Shown here: positions 7,487-16,067 of the stretch, in pieces
Numbering within the stretch: position 1 is the first letter of the stretch
Layout of the letters: the number at the start of each line of letters is the position of its first letter
Assembly: GCF_023008245.1 (NCBI RefSeq)
Contig: NZ_CP090145.1
Coordinates: 1,736,001 to 1,800,000 of the forward strand
Length of the DNA: 64,000 bases
Source of the DNA: Flavobacterium sediminilitoris
GTDB taxonomy: Bacteria > Bacteroidota > Bacteroidia > Flavobacteriales > Flavobacteriaceae
Reading direction: 5' to 3'
The notes under the pieces: generated by a model
Database searches by the model: none
Seen by the model: only the letters and a program-made list of their open reading frames with translations
Told to the model about the DNA's origin: nothing
Program-made: the position numbers and the translations under genes

Positions 7487-8479
7487 TTACTCTCCTTCGT
7501 TTTCTTTTTTATTTTCTTTTTTTCTTTGTTCTTCTAATTTGGCCTTTTTAGCAGCTTCTCTTTCTGCAATAATTTTTTTTCTTTTTTCTTCAATAGCTTT
7601 TCTGCGTTCTTCGGCAGTTGAAGCAGTTGTAGTCGTCGTTTTGGGTGTTTCTACTTTTTCTCCTGTTTTTGATTCTTCAGTTTTATCTTCTGTAGTATCC
7701 TTTTCAATTACTGTGCCACTTTTTTCAGCTTCTTTTTCATCAATCACTTTTTGCCTTTTTTCTTGGGCTGCTTTTTTACGATCTTCTATTAGTTTTTCTC
7801 TGGCTGCTTTTCTTTCTTCTAAAAGTTTTTCTCTAGCTGCTTTCTTCTCATCTAATACTTTTTGTCTTTCAGCAAGTGCAGGATTTTCATCTTGTAAATC
7901 TTCAATTGCTTCTTTTGCATCTTGAGCTTTCTGCTGTTTTTTAGTTAGTTGTTCTCTTTTTTCAGCACGCATAATTACTCTAACAACCTGATCGCTTATA
8001 TCATGTCTTTTATTTGCAAATAGAATAGTTAAGTCTGATGATTTATCTAATATAAAATCGTAGTTTTTTTGCTCTGCAATGTCTTGAATAGCTGTGAAAA
8101 CTTGATCTTGAATAGGTTTAACTAAAATTGATTTTTGAATGATTAAATCACCTCTTGCTCCAAAACGTTTTTCTTGATAGTCGAAAAGATCTTTTTCTTG
8201 AAATGCAATTTCTTCTTCACGTTCTTCAATAAGTTCTTTTGTCAATAAAACTTTTTCTGAGGCTAAGCTTTCTTTTAATTTATTAATTTCATTTTTTCGT
8301 GCTTCGATATCTTCTTTCCATTTTGAGGCCTTTTGTTCTAGTTGATTTTTAGCTTCTGCATAGTCAGGAGCTTTCTCTAGAATATATTCCATGTCGATAT
8401 ATCCAATTCTAACACTTGCCGTTTGTGAAAAACCGCTAAAGCAAGTAAATAATAATGTAACAAATAATAATTTTTTCAT
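7487..8479 (-). CDS. OmpH/Skp family protein with long charged C-terminal tail
   Basis: A 330-residue protein with a signal peptide ending GFSQ (about residue 19). A Skp/OmpH core follows (about 22-180) with RIGYIDMEYILEKAP and the conserved KPIQDQVFTAI stretch. The last 150 residues are a Lys/Glu/Arg/Ala-rich helix with near-repeats of AAREKL, interrupted by a Thr/Glu-rich segment, and end in another charged helix. Standard Skp proteins are about 160-180 residues, so the tail is an extension. It lies between bamA (119-bp gap) and the short Skp, as in many Bacteroidota. Role in outer-membrane protein transport inferred from family and context. Confidence 0.88.
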   Translation of the reverse strand: MKKLLFVTLLFTCFSGFSQTASVRIGYIDMEYILEKAPDYAEAKNQLEQKASKWKEDIEARKNEINKLKESLASEKVLLTKELIEEREEEIAFQEKDLFDYQEKRFGARGDLIIQKSILVKPIQDQVFTAIQDIAEQKNYDFILDKSSDLTILFANKRHDISDQVVRVIMRAEKREQLTKKQQKAQDAKEAIEDLQDENPALAERQKVLDEKKAAREKLLEERKAAREKLIEDRKKAAQEKRQKVIDEKEAEKSGTVIEKDTTEDKTEESKTGEKVETPKTTTTTASTAEERRKAIEEKRKKIIAEREAAKKAKLEEQRKKENKKENEGE

Positions 8480-8598
8480 CTGTTTGTCTAATTTTAGTTT
8501 ATATTTTCAGATGTAACCCAAAAAACTGTCCGAAAGATAAGAAATGTTTTTATAAGTTTGATTTTCATCTGTGTATTTTAAACTAAACGTTAAATGTA

Positions 8599-11250
8599 CT
8601 AGAATTGTTGTCCAATAATAAAATGTGTTTGCCAACCACTCTTTGTTGATTGTCCTGGAACAGCATCAAACCCATGTGCAAAATCAATTCCTAATAAACC
8701 AAATGCAGGCATGAATACACGAAGGCCAAATCCTGCTGCACGTTGCATTTTAAAAGGGTTGTAGGCTTTGAAATCATCAAATGCAGCACCAGCTTCCAAG
8801 AATGTTAATCCGTAAATTGTGGCAGCTTGTTTTAATGTTATAGGGTATCTTAATTCTAATGAAAATTTATTATAAATTGTTCCTCCATCTACAGATGATA
8901 ATGAGTTGTTAGGATAACCTCTTAATTGAATGGTTTCTCTACCATCTAATGAGTAATTTGCTAAACCATCTCCACCAAGGTAGAAACGCTCAAATGGAAC
9001 TAATCCTCTTTCTTGGTTATATGCACCCATGTATCCAAATTCTCCTAATGAACGTAGTACTAATTTGTCATAAATACGAGTATACCAATCTGCTTTGAAT
9101 TTTATTTTGTAATATTCTAACCAGTTATATCTTTTTTGATCATATTTTGCTACATCTAAATCAGCATCACTTGCACTAACTTTTTCATAAATTCCAGAAT
9201 TAGCCGAAGTCTGCGCTATATAATCACCCTCTTGTACAATTTCACCATTTGAATTTGTTTGAGTTTGAATTCCACTTCCTGATTTGTATCTTAATTTGTA
9301 TTCATCAGACTCTTTTAAGTCTCCATAATCGATTCCGTTAAATAGAGAATATGGAAGTGTAAATCTACCAGAAACACTAAATTCAGAACCATATGTTGGA
9401 TAAATTGGGTTTAAACCTTTACTGTTTCTACTTAATCCAACTGTGTAAGCAAAGTTTCTTGAAGACCCATTTCCAAATGTAAATAATCCAGTGTTGTAAT
9501 TGTTTAAGTCATAATATTGAAATGATAAACTTTGTGATAATACAAAATAATCATCCGGTACACTTAATTGTTTTGCAATTCCAACAGATAATGATGTAAT
9601 ATTGAAACTTTGATCACGAGTTACATCTCTTGTTTGGTAGTTGTATAAGAATTGTTTACTATGTGATAAGGAAGTAGAGAAACTTACTGGTTTTCTTCCT
9701 CCAAACCATGGCTCAGAAAAAGATAAACTATACGTTTGGAAATATGAACTACCTTGTAAACGTAATGCCATTTTTTGTCCATCTCCCATAGGAAGTGGTT
9801 TGTAAGAATCTTTTTTGAATATGTTTTTTGCTGAGAAGTTATTGAAAGACAATCCTAGTGTTCCAATAAATCCACCACCACCATAACCACCTTGTAATTC
9901 TATTTGGCTAGCTCCTTTTTCAACGACATTATATTCGATGTCTACGGTTCCTGATTGAGCATCAACATTTTTAAAATCGGGTCTTATTGCTTCAGGGTCA
10001 AAGAATCCAAGTTGACCAATCTCTCTCACAGAACGGATTAAATCTTCTTTGCTATATTTTTGACCTGGTTTTGTTCTTAATTCTCTGTAGATTACATGGT
10101 CATTTGTTCTATCATTACCAACAACTGTAATTTTATTGAAATAAGCTATAGGTCCTTCAGTAATTCTAATTTCAAAATCAATAGTATCATTTGAAGTTTT
10201 TACTTCAACTGGATTAATACTTGAAAATAAATAACCATTGTTTTGGTATAAGTTTGTTAAATCTTCGGCATCAGGATTACTATTGTCTGCTATTCTTTTT
10301 TGTAACAATACGCCATTATAAACATCACCTTTTTTAATTCCTAAAATTCTTGATAATTGTTGGTCTGTATAAACGGTGTTTCCTAAATATCTAATATTTC
10401 CAAAGTAATATTTTTTTCCTTCTTCGAGATTAACTTTTATGTTAATTAAATTATCTTCTTTATTATACGTTATACTGTCAGAAATTATTCGAGCATCTCT
10501 AAACCCTTTTTCTTTGTATTTATCAATTACAGTTACTAAGTCTTCTTTGTATTTTTCTTTGATGTATTTTGAAGCTTTAAAAATACGTATAGGGTTTTTC
10601 TGCTTGGTGTTTTTAAAGGCTTTTCTTAATTTAGAATCAGATAATTGTGAGTTTCCTTCAAAATCAATGCTCTTTATTTTTACTTTATCACCTTTATCAA
10701 TATTAACAAGCATTTTTACTTCTGTTTCAGTTGAATCTGGAGTAGTGCTTATGAATACTTTAGTGTTGTAAAAACCGTCTTTTTTGTATTTATTTTCAAT
10801 GTAATTTTTAGTTGTTGTTATAAGGTTTTCGTTAACGATTTTTCCTTTTTTAAGGTCAATTTCTTTGATTAAATCTTCCGATTTTCCTTTTTTAATCCCT
10901 TGTATTTTGATGTCAGATAATCTTGGAGATTCTATTAGATTTAATTCTAAGAAAATACTGTCTCCTTTAATGTTGTCTACATAGAAGTTCACATCATTGA
11001 AGAGACCAAGTTTCCATAGTTTTTTTATAGCAGAACTAATATCTTCTCCAGGAACTAATATTTTTTGACCTTTTTCAAGTCCTGAAAAAGTAACAACTGT
11101 TTGTTCGCTATATTTACTTTTTCCAGTTACGTTAACACCTCCTAAGATGTATTCTTTTCCGTTTTCTAATTTTGTTTCTTGAGCAACTAACTTTGTACTA
11201 CTACCTATAATTATAAAGGTGAAAAGTAATTGTAAACCTTTTTTTAACAT
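8599..11250 (-). CDS. bamA: Outer membrane protein assembly factor BamA
   Basis: An 883-residue Omp85 protein that inserts beta-barrels into the outer membrane. A signal peptide (about 1-24) precedes POTRA domains over about residues 25-420, and a C-terminal 16-strand barrel follows. The barrel carries RGYPNNSL and ends ...HFIIGQQF, a terminal aromatic as in most barrels. An in-frame TTG at 11286 would add 12 residues and overlap uppS. The ATG at 11250 is preferred because the signal peptide starts there and it follows the uppS stop by 7 nt. It lies in the run porG-uppS-bamA-skp-skp, a typical Bacteroidota arrangement. Confidence 0.96.
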   Translation of the reverse strand: MLKKGLQLLFTFIIIGSSTKLVAQETKLENGKEYILGGVNVTGKSKYSEQTVVTFSGLEKGQKILVPGEDISSAIKKLWKLGLFNDVNFYVDNIKGDSIFLELNLIESPRLSDIKIQGIKKGKSEDLIKEIDLKKGKIVNENLITTTKNYIENKYKKDGFYNTKVFISTTPDSTETEVKMLVNIDKGDKVKIKSIDFEGNSQLSDSKLRKAFKNTKQKNPIRIFKASKYIKEKYKEDLVTVIDKYKEKGFRDARIISDSITYNKEDNLINIKVNLEEGKKYYFGNIRYLGNTVYTDQQLSRILGIKKGDVYNGVLLQKRIADNSNPDAEDLTNLYQNNGYLFSSINPVEVKTSNDTIDFEIRITEGPIAYFNKITVVGNDRTNDHVIYRELRTKPGQKYSKEDLIRSVREIGQLGFFDPEAIRPDFKNVDAQSGTVDIEYNVVEKGASQIELQGGYGGGGFIGTLGLSFNNFSAKNIFKKDSYKPLPMGDGQKMALRLQGSSYFQTYSLSFSEPWFGGRKPVSFSTSLSHSKQFLYNYQTRDVTRDQSFNITSLSVGIAKQLSVPDDYFVLSQSLSFQYYDLNNYNTGLFTFGNGSSRNFAYTVGLSRNSKGLNPIYPTYGSEFSVSGRFTLPYSLFNGIDYGDLKESDEYKLRYKSGSGIQTQTNSNGEIVQEGDYIAQTSANSGIYEKVSASDADLDVAKYDQKRYNWLEYYKIKFKADWYTRIYDKLVLRSLGEFGYMGAYNQERGLVPFERFYLGGDGLANYSLDGRETIQLRGYPNNSLSSVDGGTIYNKFSLELRYPITLKQAATIYGLTFLEAGAAFDDFKAYNPFKMQRAAGFGLRVFMPAFGLLGIDFAHGFDAVPGQSTKSGWQTHFIIGQQF

Positions 11251-11257
11251 TGTTTTT

Positions 11258-11998
11258 TTATGAAATTTGTTCACTTGTTTTTCCAAATCGTCTTTCTCTA
11301 CTTTGATAACTTTTAATGGCTTCCATTAGATCTTCATCTGTGAAATCAGGCCATAATACATCTGTAAAATAAAATTCTGCGTATGCAATTTGCCAAAGTA
11401 AGAAATTACTTATTCTATGTTCACCACTTGTACGTATTACCAAATCTACATCTGGTAAATTATGCGTGTAAAGATGCTCATTAATAATTGATTCGTCAAT
11501 AGCGTCATTAGAAATTATATTATTTTTAACTTTATCTGAAATTTTTTTAACAGCCTGAATGAGTTCTTCTCTAGCTCCGTAACTTAAAGCTAAAGTCAAT
11601 GTCATTCTAGTGTTTTCAGATGTTTTTTGTATTACTTCGTTTAATTCTTTTTGAACTTTGGATGGAAGATTTGTTAAATTTCCAACCGCATTTAAACGGA
11701 TATTATTTTTCTCTAAAGTCTTTAATTCTTTCTTTAAAGAAGAAATTAAGAGTCTCATTAGAGTGTCAACTTCTAATTTTGGTCTGTTCCAGTTTTCTGT
11801 TGAAAAGGCATAAAGTGTTAAATGCTTAATACCTAGTTTGGCACAAGACTCAACGGTTGTTTTAACCGATTTTGTCCCATTTTCATGTCCTAATGAACGT
11901 AATAAACCTTTTTGTTTTGCCCATCTACCATTTCCATCCATTATAATAGCTAAATGGTTTGGTAGATTATTTATGTTTATTTTTGTTTCTATACTCAT
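11258..11998 (-). CDS. uppS: Isoprenyl transferase (undecaprenyl diphosphate synthase)
   Basis: A 246-residue cytoplasmic cis-prenyltransferase that makes the C55 lipid carrier used for peptidoglycan and other envelope polymers. Motifs: AIIMDGNGRWAKQKG near residues 16-30 and VIRTSGEHRISNFLLWQ near 190-206. An upstream in-frame TTG at 12070 would overlap the end of porG, so the ATG at 11998 is chosen. It starts 2 nt after the porG stop, and bamA follows 7 nt after its own stop, implying translational coupling. Confidence 0.96.
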   Translation of the reverse strand: MSIETKININNLPNHLAIIMDGNGRWAKQKGLLRSLGHENGTKSVKTTVESCAKLGIKHLTLYAFSTENWNRPKLEVDTLMRLLISSLKKELKTLEKNNIRLNAVGNLTNLPSKVQKELNEVIQKTSENTRMTLTLALSYGAREELIQAVKKISDKVKNNIISNDAIDESIINEHLYTHNLPDVDLVIRTSGEHRISNFLLWQIAYAEFYFTDVLWPDFTDEDLMEAIKSYQSRERRFGKTSEQIS

Positions 11999-12000
11999 AG

Positions 12001-12684
12001 TTAATTTGCACAAAAACATGGGTTTTCCCCAAATGTATAAGTTAATGTTATTCCTGAAAAAACATACCAATCTTTACTGTTTAAGTTTCCGAATTGAAAT
12101 GATCTTAAATTATTGTTTCTAGGGTTGCTCCCATCTAAATTGTCAGTAAAAGAGTATCGAGCTCCTATTTCTGCTCCAAGTATAAAATTTTGAAATAATC
12201 TGGTTTTTAAACCAACAATCATTGGAATAGCAAACTGACTATGTCTGTAGTCAAGTTTATCTGTTTTGTTAACGATGTAATTTTCGTTATATATAAAATA
12301 GTTTATACCTGTAGAAACATAGGGAGTCATTGCCCAATCAAGTTGGTGCAAATCAAAATCGAAGAAATTAAATTCTAACCCAATAGAAAATTCGTCTACA
12401 TTATTTTCAAAGTCATTACCTCTTAAATTTCTACCAGGAACATCGCTGTCTAAATCATTTGATCCTAGTTCTCCATGTATATATGAAAAACGCCAAGAAT
12501 GTCTAGGGCTTCTATTCCATTTATATATAATACCAAATGCCGGTTTGTTAGGCGATATATAATCCGTTGGACCAACATCTCCAATGTAATTAGATCCACT
12601 AACAAAAACACCTAATTCATTAATTTGTGCATTGATAGCTAATGAACTAAATAATAGGAATATGTATATAAAATTATGTCTCAT
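12001..12684 (-). CDS. porG: Type IX secretion system outer-membrane protein PorG
   Basis: A 227-residue protein with a signal peptide (1-19, ending INAQ) and a small barrel fold of the DUF6089/PorG family: GVFVSGSNYIGDVG near the mature N-terminus, SWRFSYIHG, and a closing strand GITLTYTFG followed by a cysteine-containing tail. PorG is a core T9SS component at the outer membrane with PorK and PorN in known systems. Position directly before uppS and bamA is the usual flavobacterial context and supports the call. A TAnnTTTG box lies 17 nt upstream and is the likely promoter of the porG-uppS-bamA run. Confidence 0.88.
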   Translation of the reverse strand: MRHNFIYIFLLFSSLAINAQINELGVFVSGSNYIGDVGPTDYISPNKPAFGIIYKWNRSPRHSWRFSYIHGELGSNDLDSDVPGRNLRGNDFENNVDEFSIGLEFNFFDFDLHQLDWAMTPYVSTGINYFIYNENYIVNKTDKLDYRHSQFAIPMIVGLKTRLFQNFILGAEIGARYSFTDNLDGSNPRNNNLRSFQFGNLNSKDWYVFSGITLTYTFGENPCFCAN

Positions 12685-12700
12685 TTTTGAAAATAGTTTG

Positions 12701-12708
12701 CAAATATA
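12701..12708 (-). promoter_or_regulatory. -7 box for the porG-uppS-bamA operon
   Basis: TATATTTG on the minus strand fits TAnnTTTG, 16 bp before the porG ATG at 12684. No -33 TTG at ideal spacing. Confidence 0.55.
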
Positions 12709-12808
12709 ACAATATAGATTTCTTTACCATGTTTAAATAGAAATTTTATTCCTAAATATAATGGTTTAATACAAACGCAAAAAAAAGTTAAAAGTTATGT
12801 TTTGTAAA

Positions 12809-13687
12809 TTAATTTCTTCTGTCTTCACCCCAAAGTAGTTTTTTTCTTATTGTTTTTAAAAAGCCTTCTTCAGAAAATTCAATCATATTTATTTCAAAAG
12901 GAGTTTTTTTAATTTTTAGAAGTGTTTCATTTGTTACTGATGTAATTCTAGAATCAAGAGAGACTAAATACTGTTCTTCTCTTCCAGAGACTTTTAATTC
13001 AATTTCAGTGTCATCGGGAATTACTAATGGTCTTGCGTTTAAGTTGTGTGGAGCAATAGGTGTAATAACAAGGCTTTTTACTTCAGGAGTTAATACAGGT
13101 CCACCGCAACTTAAAGAATAACCTGTTGATCCTGTTGGAGTTGATATGATTAATCCGTCTGCCCAATATGATGTTAAATATTCTCCATTTAAATATGTGT
13201 CAATTGTAATCATAGAAGTAGTATCTTTTCTGGAGACTGTAACCTCGTTTAAAGCAAAATTTAAATCAACTAAATCAGGATTTCTGGGTGTACATGTTAA
13301 ACTTAGAAGGCTTCTTTTTGAAATAGTATATTCCTTAGATAATATTTTAAGTAGTAAAGGTTCAATGTTTTTAATTTGCACAGTTGCTAAAAAACCAAGC
13401 CTTCCAGTGTTGATTCCAACAATAGGTATTTTTTTGTTACGAACATATGTTACCGCTCTTAATATTGTTCCATCTCCACCAATGCTGATAAGTGCTTCAA
13501 TATTATCTTCTAATTCGTCATGATTAGCATATGTATTGCATTTGTTCTTCAAAGAAGTTGTTATACTGTTGAAAAATTGTTCCTCAATGATAATGTCTAC
13601 ATTGTTGTCAATTAAGACTTGTAAAACTTTTTCAATAATCTCGTCTGTGGCGGATTGATAATATTGGCCAAATATTGCAATTTTCAT
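12809..13687 (-). CDS. nadK: NAD kinase
   Basis: A 292-residue cytoplasmic enzyme that phosphorylates NAD to NADP. Family motifs are all present: SIGGDGTILRAV (GGDG near residue 73), INTGRLGFLATV, and TPTGSTGYSLSCGGPVLTP around 180-198. Length matches bacterial NadK. It starts 31 bp after the stop of the CBS-domain gene and probably shares its transcript. The 124-bp gap to porG carries a separate promoter box. Confidence 0.96.
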   Translation of the reverse strand: MKIAIFGQYYQSATDEIIEKVLQVLIDNNVDIIIEEQFFNSITTSLKNKCNTYANHDELEDNIEALISIGGDGTILRAVTYVRNKKIPIVGINTGRLGFLATVQIKNIEPLLLKILSKEYTISKRSLLSLTCTPRNPDLVDLNFALNEVTVSRKDTTSMITIDTYLNGEYLTSYWADGLIISTPTGSTGYSLSCGGPVLTPEVKSLVITPIAPHNLNARPLVIPDDTEIELKVSGREEQYLVSLDSRITSVTNETLLKIKKTPFEINMIEFSEEGFLKTIRKKLLWGEDRRN

Positions 13688-13718
13688 AATGTTTCCTTTT
13701 TTGATGTTGACAATTTGG

Positions 13719-14378
13719 TTATATATTTAAATACTTATCAAGATAATCAGAACGGTCTTTTAAATTTTTTAAGTAAGTGTCTTCTTGATGCTCTGATATT
13801 ATTTCATATTCATATCTACGAAATGTTTGTATAATATCGTTTAATCCGCCTAAGTTGATTTTTAAAGTAAATTCTATAAAGTTGTTGTCAATTTTAGAAA
13901 TGAAAAGACCTAAAAGTTTTGCATTATTGCTTTCTACAATTTGAGCAATTTGACTCATAGAGAAATTATTTGCTTCTTTTCTTATTATTAAAAGGTTTCC
14001 TGTTTCTTTTAAAAATGGAGTTTCATGGAAAAATTTAATAACATCTTCCAATTCATAATAACCAATATATTTATTTTGATCATTTAAAACAGGTAGAATA
14101 TTTGTTTCGTTTTTTGCAAATTCTTCTAATACATCTAGCCAAATCATCTCAGAACGCACATAAAAGCGTTTGAAATCATGACGGTTATCGCCTATTGAGG
14201 CGTTAGAGCTTAATGTTTCAGAATCATCTTTAGTTATGCATCCAATGTATATACTGTCTTCAGTTACAGGAAAATGAGTATATGGGAATTCAGAAAACAA
14301 CTCTTGAGCATCGATAATCTTTTCTTCACTCTTTAACGGTTTTATGTCGTTGTTTAAAAAGTCAATTAATGAGTTCAT
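13719..14378 (-). CDS. CBS-domain protein of unknown function
   Basis: A 219-residue soluble protein. The N-terminal half (about 5-125) has two CBS-like units, the second with WLDVLEEFAKNETNILPVLND and YIGYYELEDV. The C-terminal half is an ACT-like region of alternating strands and helices that includes FRRYEYEI. CBS pairs bind adenosine ligands and often sense energy state, so regulation of the adjacent nadK or pdxJ is an attractive but unproved idea. The order pdxJ (divergent), CBS protein, nadK, porG recurs in Bacteroidota. No catalytic motif seen. Confidence 0.75.
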   Translation of the reverse strand: MNSLIDFLNNDIKPLKSEEKIIDAQELFSEFPYTHFPVTEDSIYIGCITKDDSETLSSNASIGDNRHDFKRFYVRSEMIWLDVLEEFAKNETNILPVLNDQNKYIGYYELEDVIKFFHETPFLKETGNLLIIRKEANNFSMSQIAQIVESNNAKLLGLFISKIDNNFIEFTLKINLGGLNDIIQTFRRYEYEIISEHQEDTYLKNLKDRSDYLDKYLNI

Positions 14379-14446
14379 TGTGTATATTAAGCTTATTTTT
14401 AATGCAAAATAATCAAAAATAGGTTATCAAAGCTATTTATACTTTG

Positions 14447-14454
14447 TATTTTTG
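14447..14454 (+). promoter_or_regulatory. -7 box for pdxJ
   Basis: TATTTTTG fits TAnnTTTG and lies 20 nt before the pdxJ ATG, giving a short leader. Confidence 0.55.
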
Positions 14455-14474
14455 TAAAGTTAATAAAAAAGAGA

Positions 14475-15188
14475 ATGACAAAGTTATCAGTAAATATCAA
14501 TAAAATAGCAACTCTAAGGAATTCTAGAGGAGGTAATGTGCCAAACTTGTTAGTGGTTGCAACCGATGTACAACGTTTTGGAGCAGAAGGAATAACAATA
14601 CATCCAAGGCCAGACGAAAGACATATCCGTTATCAAGATGCTAGAGATTTAAAACCAATAGTTTATACAGAATATAATATTGAAGGAAATCCAGTGAAGA
14701 AATTTATGGATTTAGTTTTAGAAGTTAAGCCAACTCAAGTTACTTTAGTTCCAGATGCGGACGATGCATTAACTTCAAATGCAGGATGGAATACTATAAA
14801 ACATAAAGATTTTTTGGTTGAAGTGATTTCGGAATTTAAAAGAAATAATATAAGAACGTCAATTTTTATTGATCCAGTTGTTGAGATGATTGATGGTGCA
14901 AAAAATACAGGAGCAGATAGAATTGAATTATATACAGAAGAATTTGCGCATCAATATTCATTAGGAAATGAAAAAGGTATTGAGGCTTATGTGAAAGCCG
15001 CTTTGAGGGCAAATGAATTAGGGTTAGGAATTAATGCAGGGCATGATTTGAGTTTGGATAATATTAAATTTTTTAAAGATAATATCCCAAATTTATTAGA
15101 AGTATCTATTGGTCATGCTTTAATTTCGGAATCTTTATATTTAGGTATTGAAAATGTAGTAAATATGTATCTTCAAAAATTGAAATAA
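14475..15188 (+). CDS. pdxJ: Pyridoxine 5'-phosphate synthase
   Basis: A 237-residue TIM-barrel enzyme of the DXP-dependent vitamin B6 pathway, condensing 1-deoxy-xylulose 5-phosphate with aminoacetone 3-phosphate. Visible motifs: KLSVNINKIATLRN at the start, TIHPRPDERHI (about 47-57), LVPD near 96-99, INAGHDL near 191-197 and VSIGHALI near 212-219. Length is normal. Its stop overlaps the next ATG by one base (TAATG), so the hydrolase is translationally coupled. Divergent from the CBS gene. Confidence 0.96.
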   Translation: MTKLSVNINKIATLRNSRGGNVPNLLVVATDVQRFGAEGITIHPRPDERHIRYQDARDLKPIVYTEYNIEGNPVKKFMDLVLEVKPTQVTLVPDADDALTSNAGWNTIKHKDFLVEVISEFKRNNIRTSIFIDPVVEMIDGAKNTGADRIELYTEEFAHQYSLGNEKGIEAYVKAALRANELGLGINAGHDLSLDNIKFFKDNIPNLLEVSIGHALISESLYLGIENVVNMYLQKLK

Positions 15189-15949
15189 TGATTTTTTCTA
15201 AAATAGAAGGAGAAGGAAAACCGTTTTTGATAATTCACGGTTTTTTAGGAATGTCTGACAATTGGAAAACACTAGGTGTTCAGTTTGCAGAACAAGGTTT
15301 TCAGGTACATTTGTTAGATATGAGAAATCATGGAAGAAGCTTTCATTCAGATGATTTTAACTATCAGTTAATGGCAAAGGATGTATTGGAATATTGCAAC
15401 TTTCATCAATTGAAAGATGCTGTTTTGTTAGGACATTCAATGGGAGGAAAAGTTGCTATGGAATTTGCCTGTTTGTATCCAGAATACGTTAATAAGTTTA
15501 TTGTGGCAGATATAGGACCGAAATATTACGCACCACATCATCAAGATATCTTGGCAGGATTGAGTGCAATTGATTTTGAAACAAAACCAACAAGAGGTGA
15601 AGTAGATGAAATATTGTCAAAATATATATCCGATTTTGGAACAAGACAGTTTTTACTAAAAAATCTATATTGGAAAGAACAAGGACAGTTAGCATTTCGC
15701 TTTAATTTGAAAGCACTAATTGCTAATATTGTAGAAATTGGAAAGCCTCTTTTCGATGCTGCAAAATTTGAAAAAGAAGTGTTATTCATAAGAGGAGGGA
15801 ATTCTAAATATATTTTAGATGAAGATGTTCCTTTGATTGAGAATCAGTTCCCAAGTATGAAATTAAGGACTATTGATAACGCAGGTCATTGGTTGCATGC
15901 TGAACAGCCAAAAGCATTTTATGATTATGTTATCGAATTTATTAAATAA
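15188..15949 (+). CDS. Alpha/beta-hydrolase (YbfF-like esterase)
   Basis: A 253-residue soluble alpha/beta-hydrolase. The nucleophile elbow GHSMGGK lies at about 85-91, the oxyanion region HGFLGMSDNW at 18-27, and the catalytic histidine in NAGHWLHAEQP near 230-240. DMRNHGRS matches the esterase YbfF group, which acts on short acyl esters and acyl-CoA. Substrate unknown. It overlaps pdxJ by one base; pairing of these two genes suggests co-transcription rather than a shared pathway. Confidence 0.88.
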   Translation: MIFSKIEGEGKPFLIIHGFLGMSDNWKTLGVQFAEQGFQVHLLDMRNHGRSFHSDDFNYQLMAKDVLEYCNFHQLKDAVLLGHSMGGKVAMEFACLYPEYVNKFIVADIGPKYYAPHHQDILAGLSAIDFETKPTRGEVDEILSKYISDFGTRQFLLKNLYWKEQGQLAFRFNLKALIANIVEIGKPLFDAAKFEKEVLFIRGGNSKYILDEDVPLIENQFPSMKLRTIDNAGHWLHAEQPKAFYDYVIEFIK

Positions 15950-15990
15950 AATAAAAATATTATGCATTCATAATATTTTTGGATAAAAAA

Positions 15991-16020
15991 TTGTAGATTC
16001 CATATTTTATTATAATTTTG
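15991..16020 (+). promoter_or_regulatory. Promoter of the FadL-GDSL operon
   Basis: TTG at 15991-15993, a 19-nt spacer, then TAATTTTG at 16013-16020. Both halves and the spacing fit the Bacteroidetes -33/-7 promoter, the best match in the window. Confidence 0.75.
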
Positions 16021-16067
16021 AAAGATAGATGATAATAAAATCAAAGAAAACTAACACATTTTAAATT

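Noticed and set aside
7539..7925. Long plus-strand ORF opposite the Skp tail.
   Set aside because: It is the antisense reading of a Lys/Glu-rich coiled coil, giving a low-complexity Ser/Phe/Leu protein with no start context.
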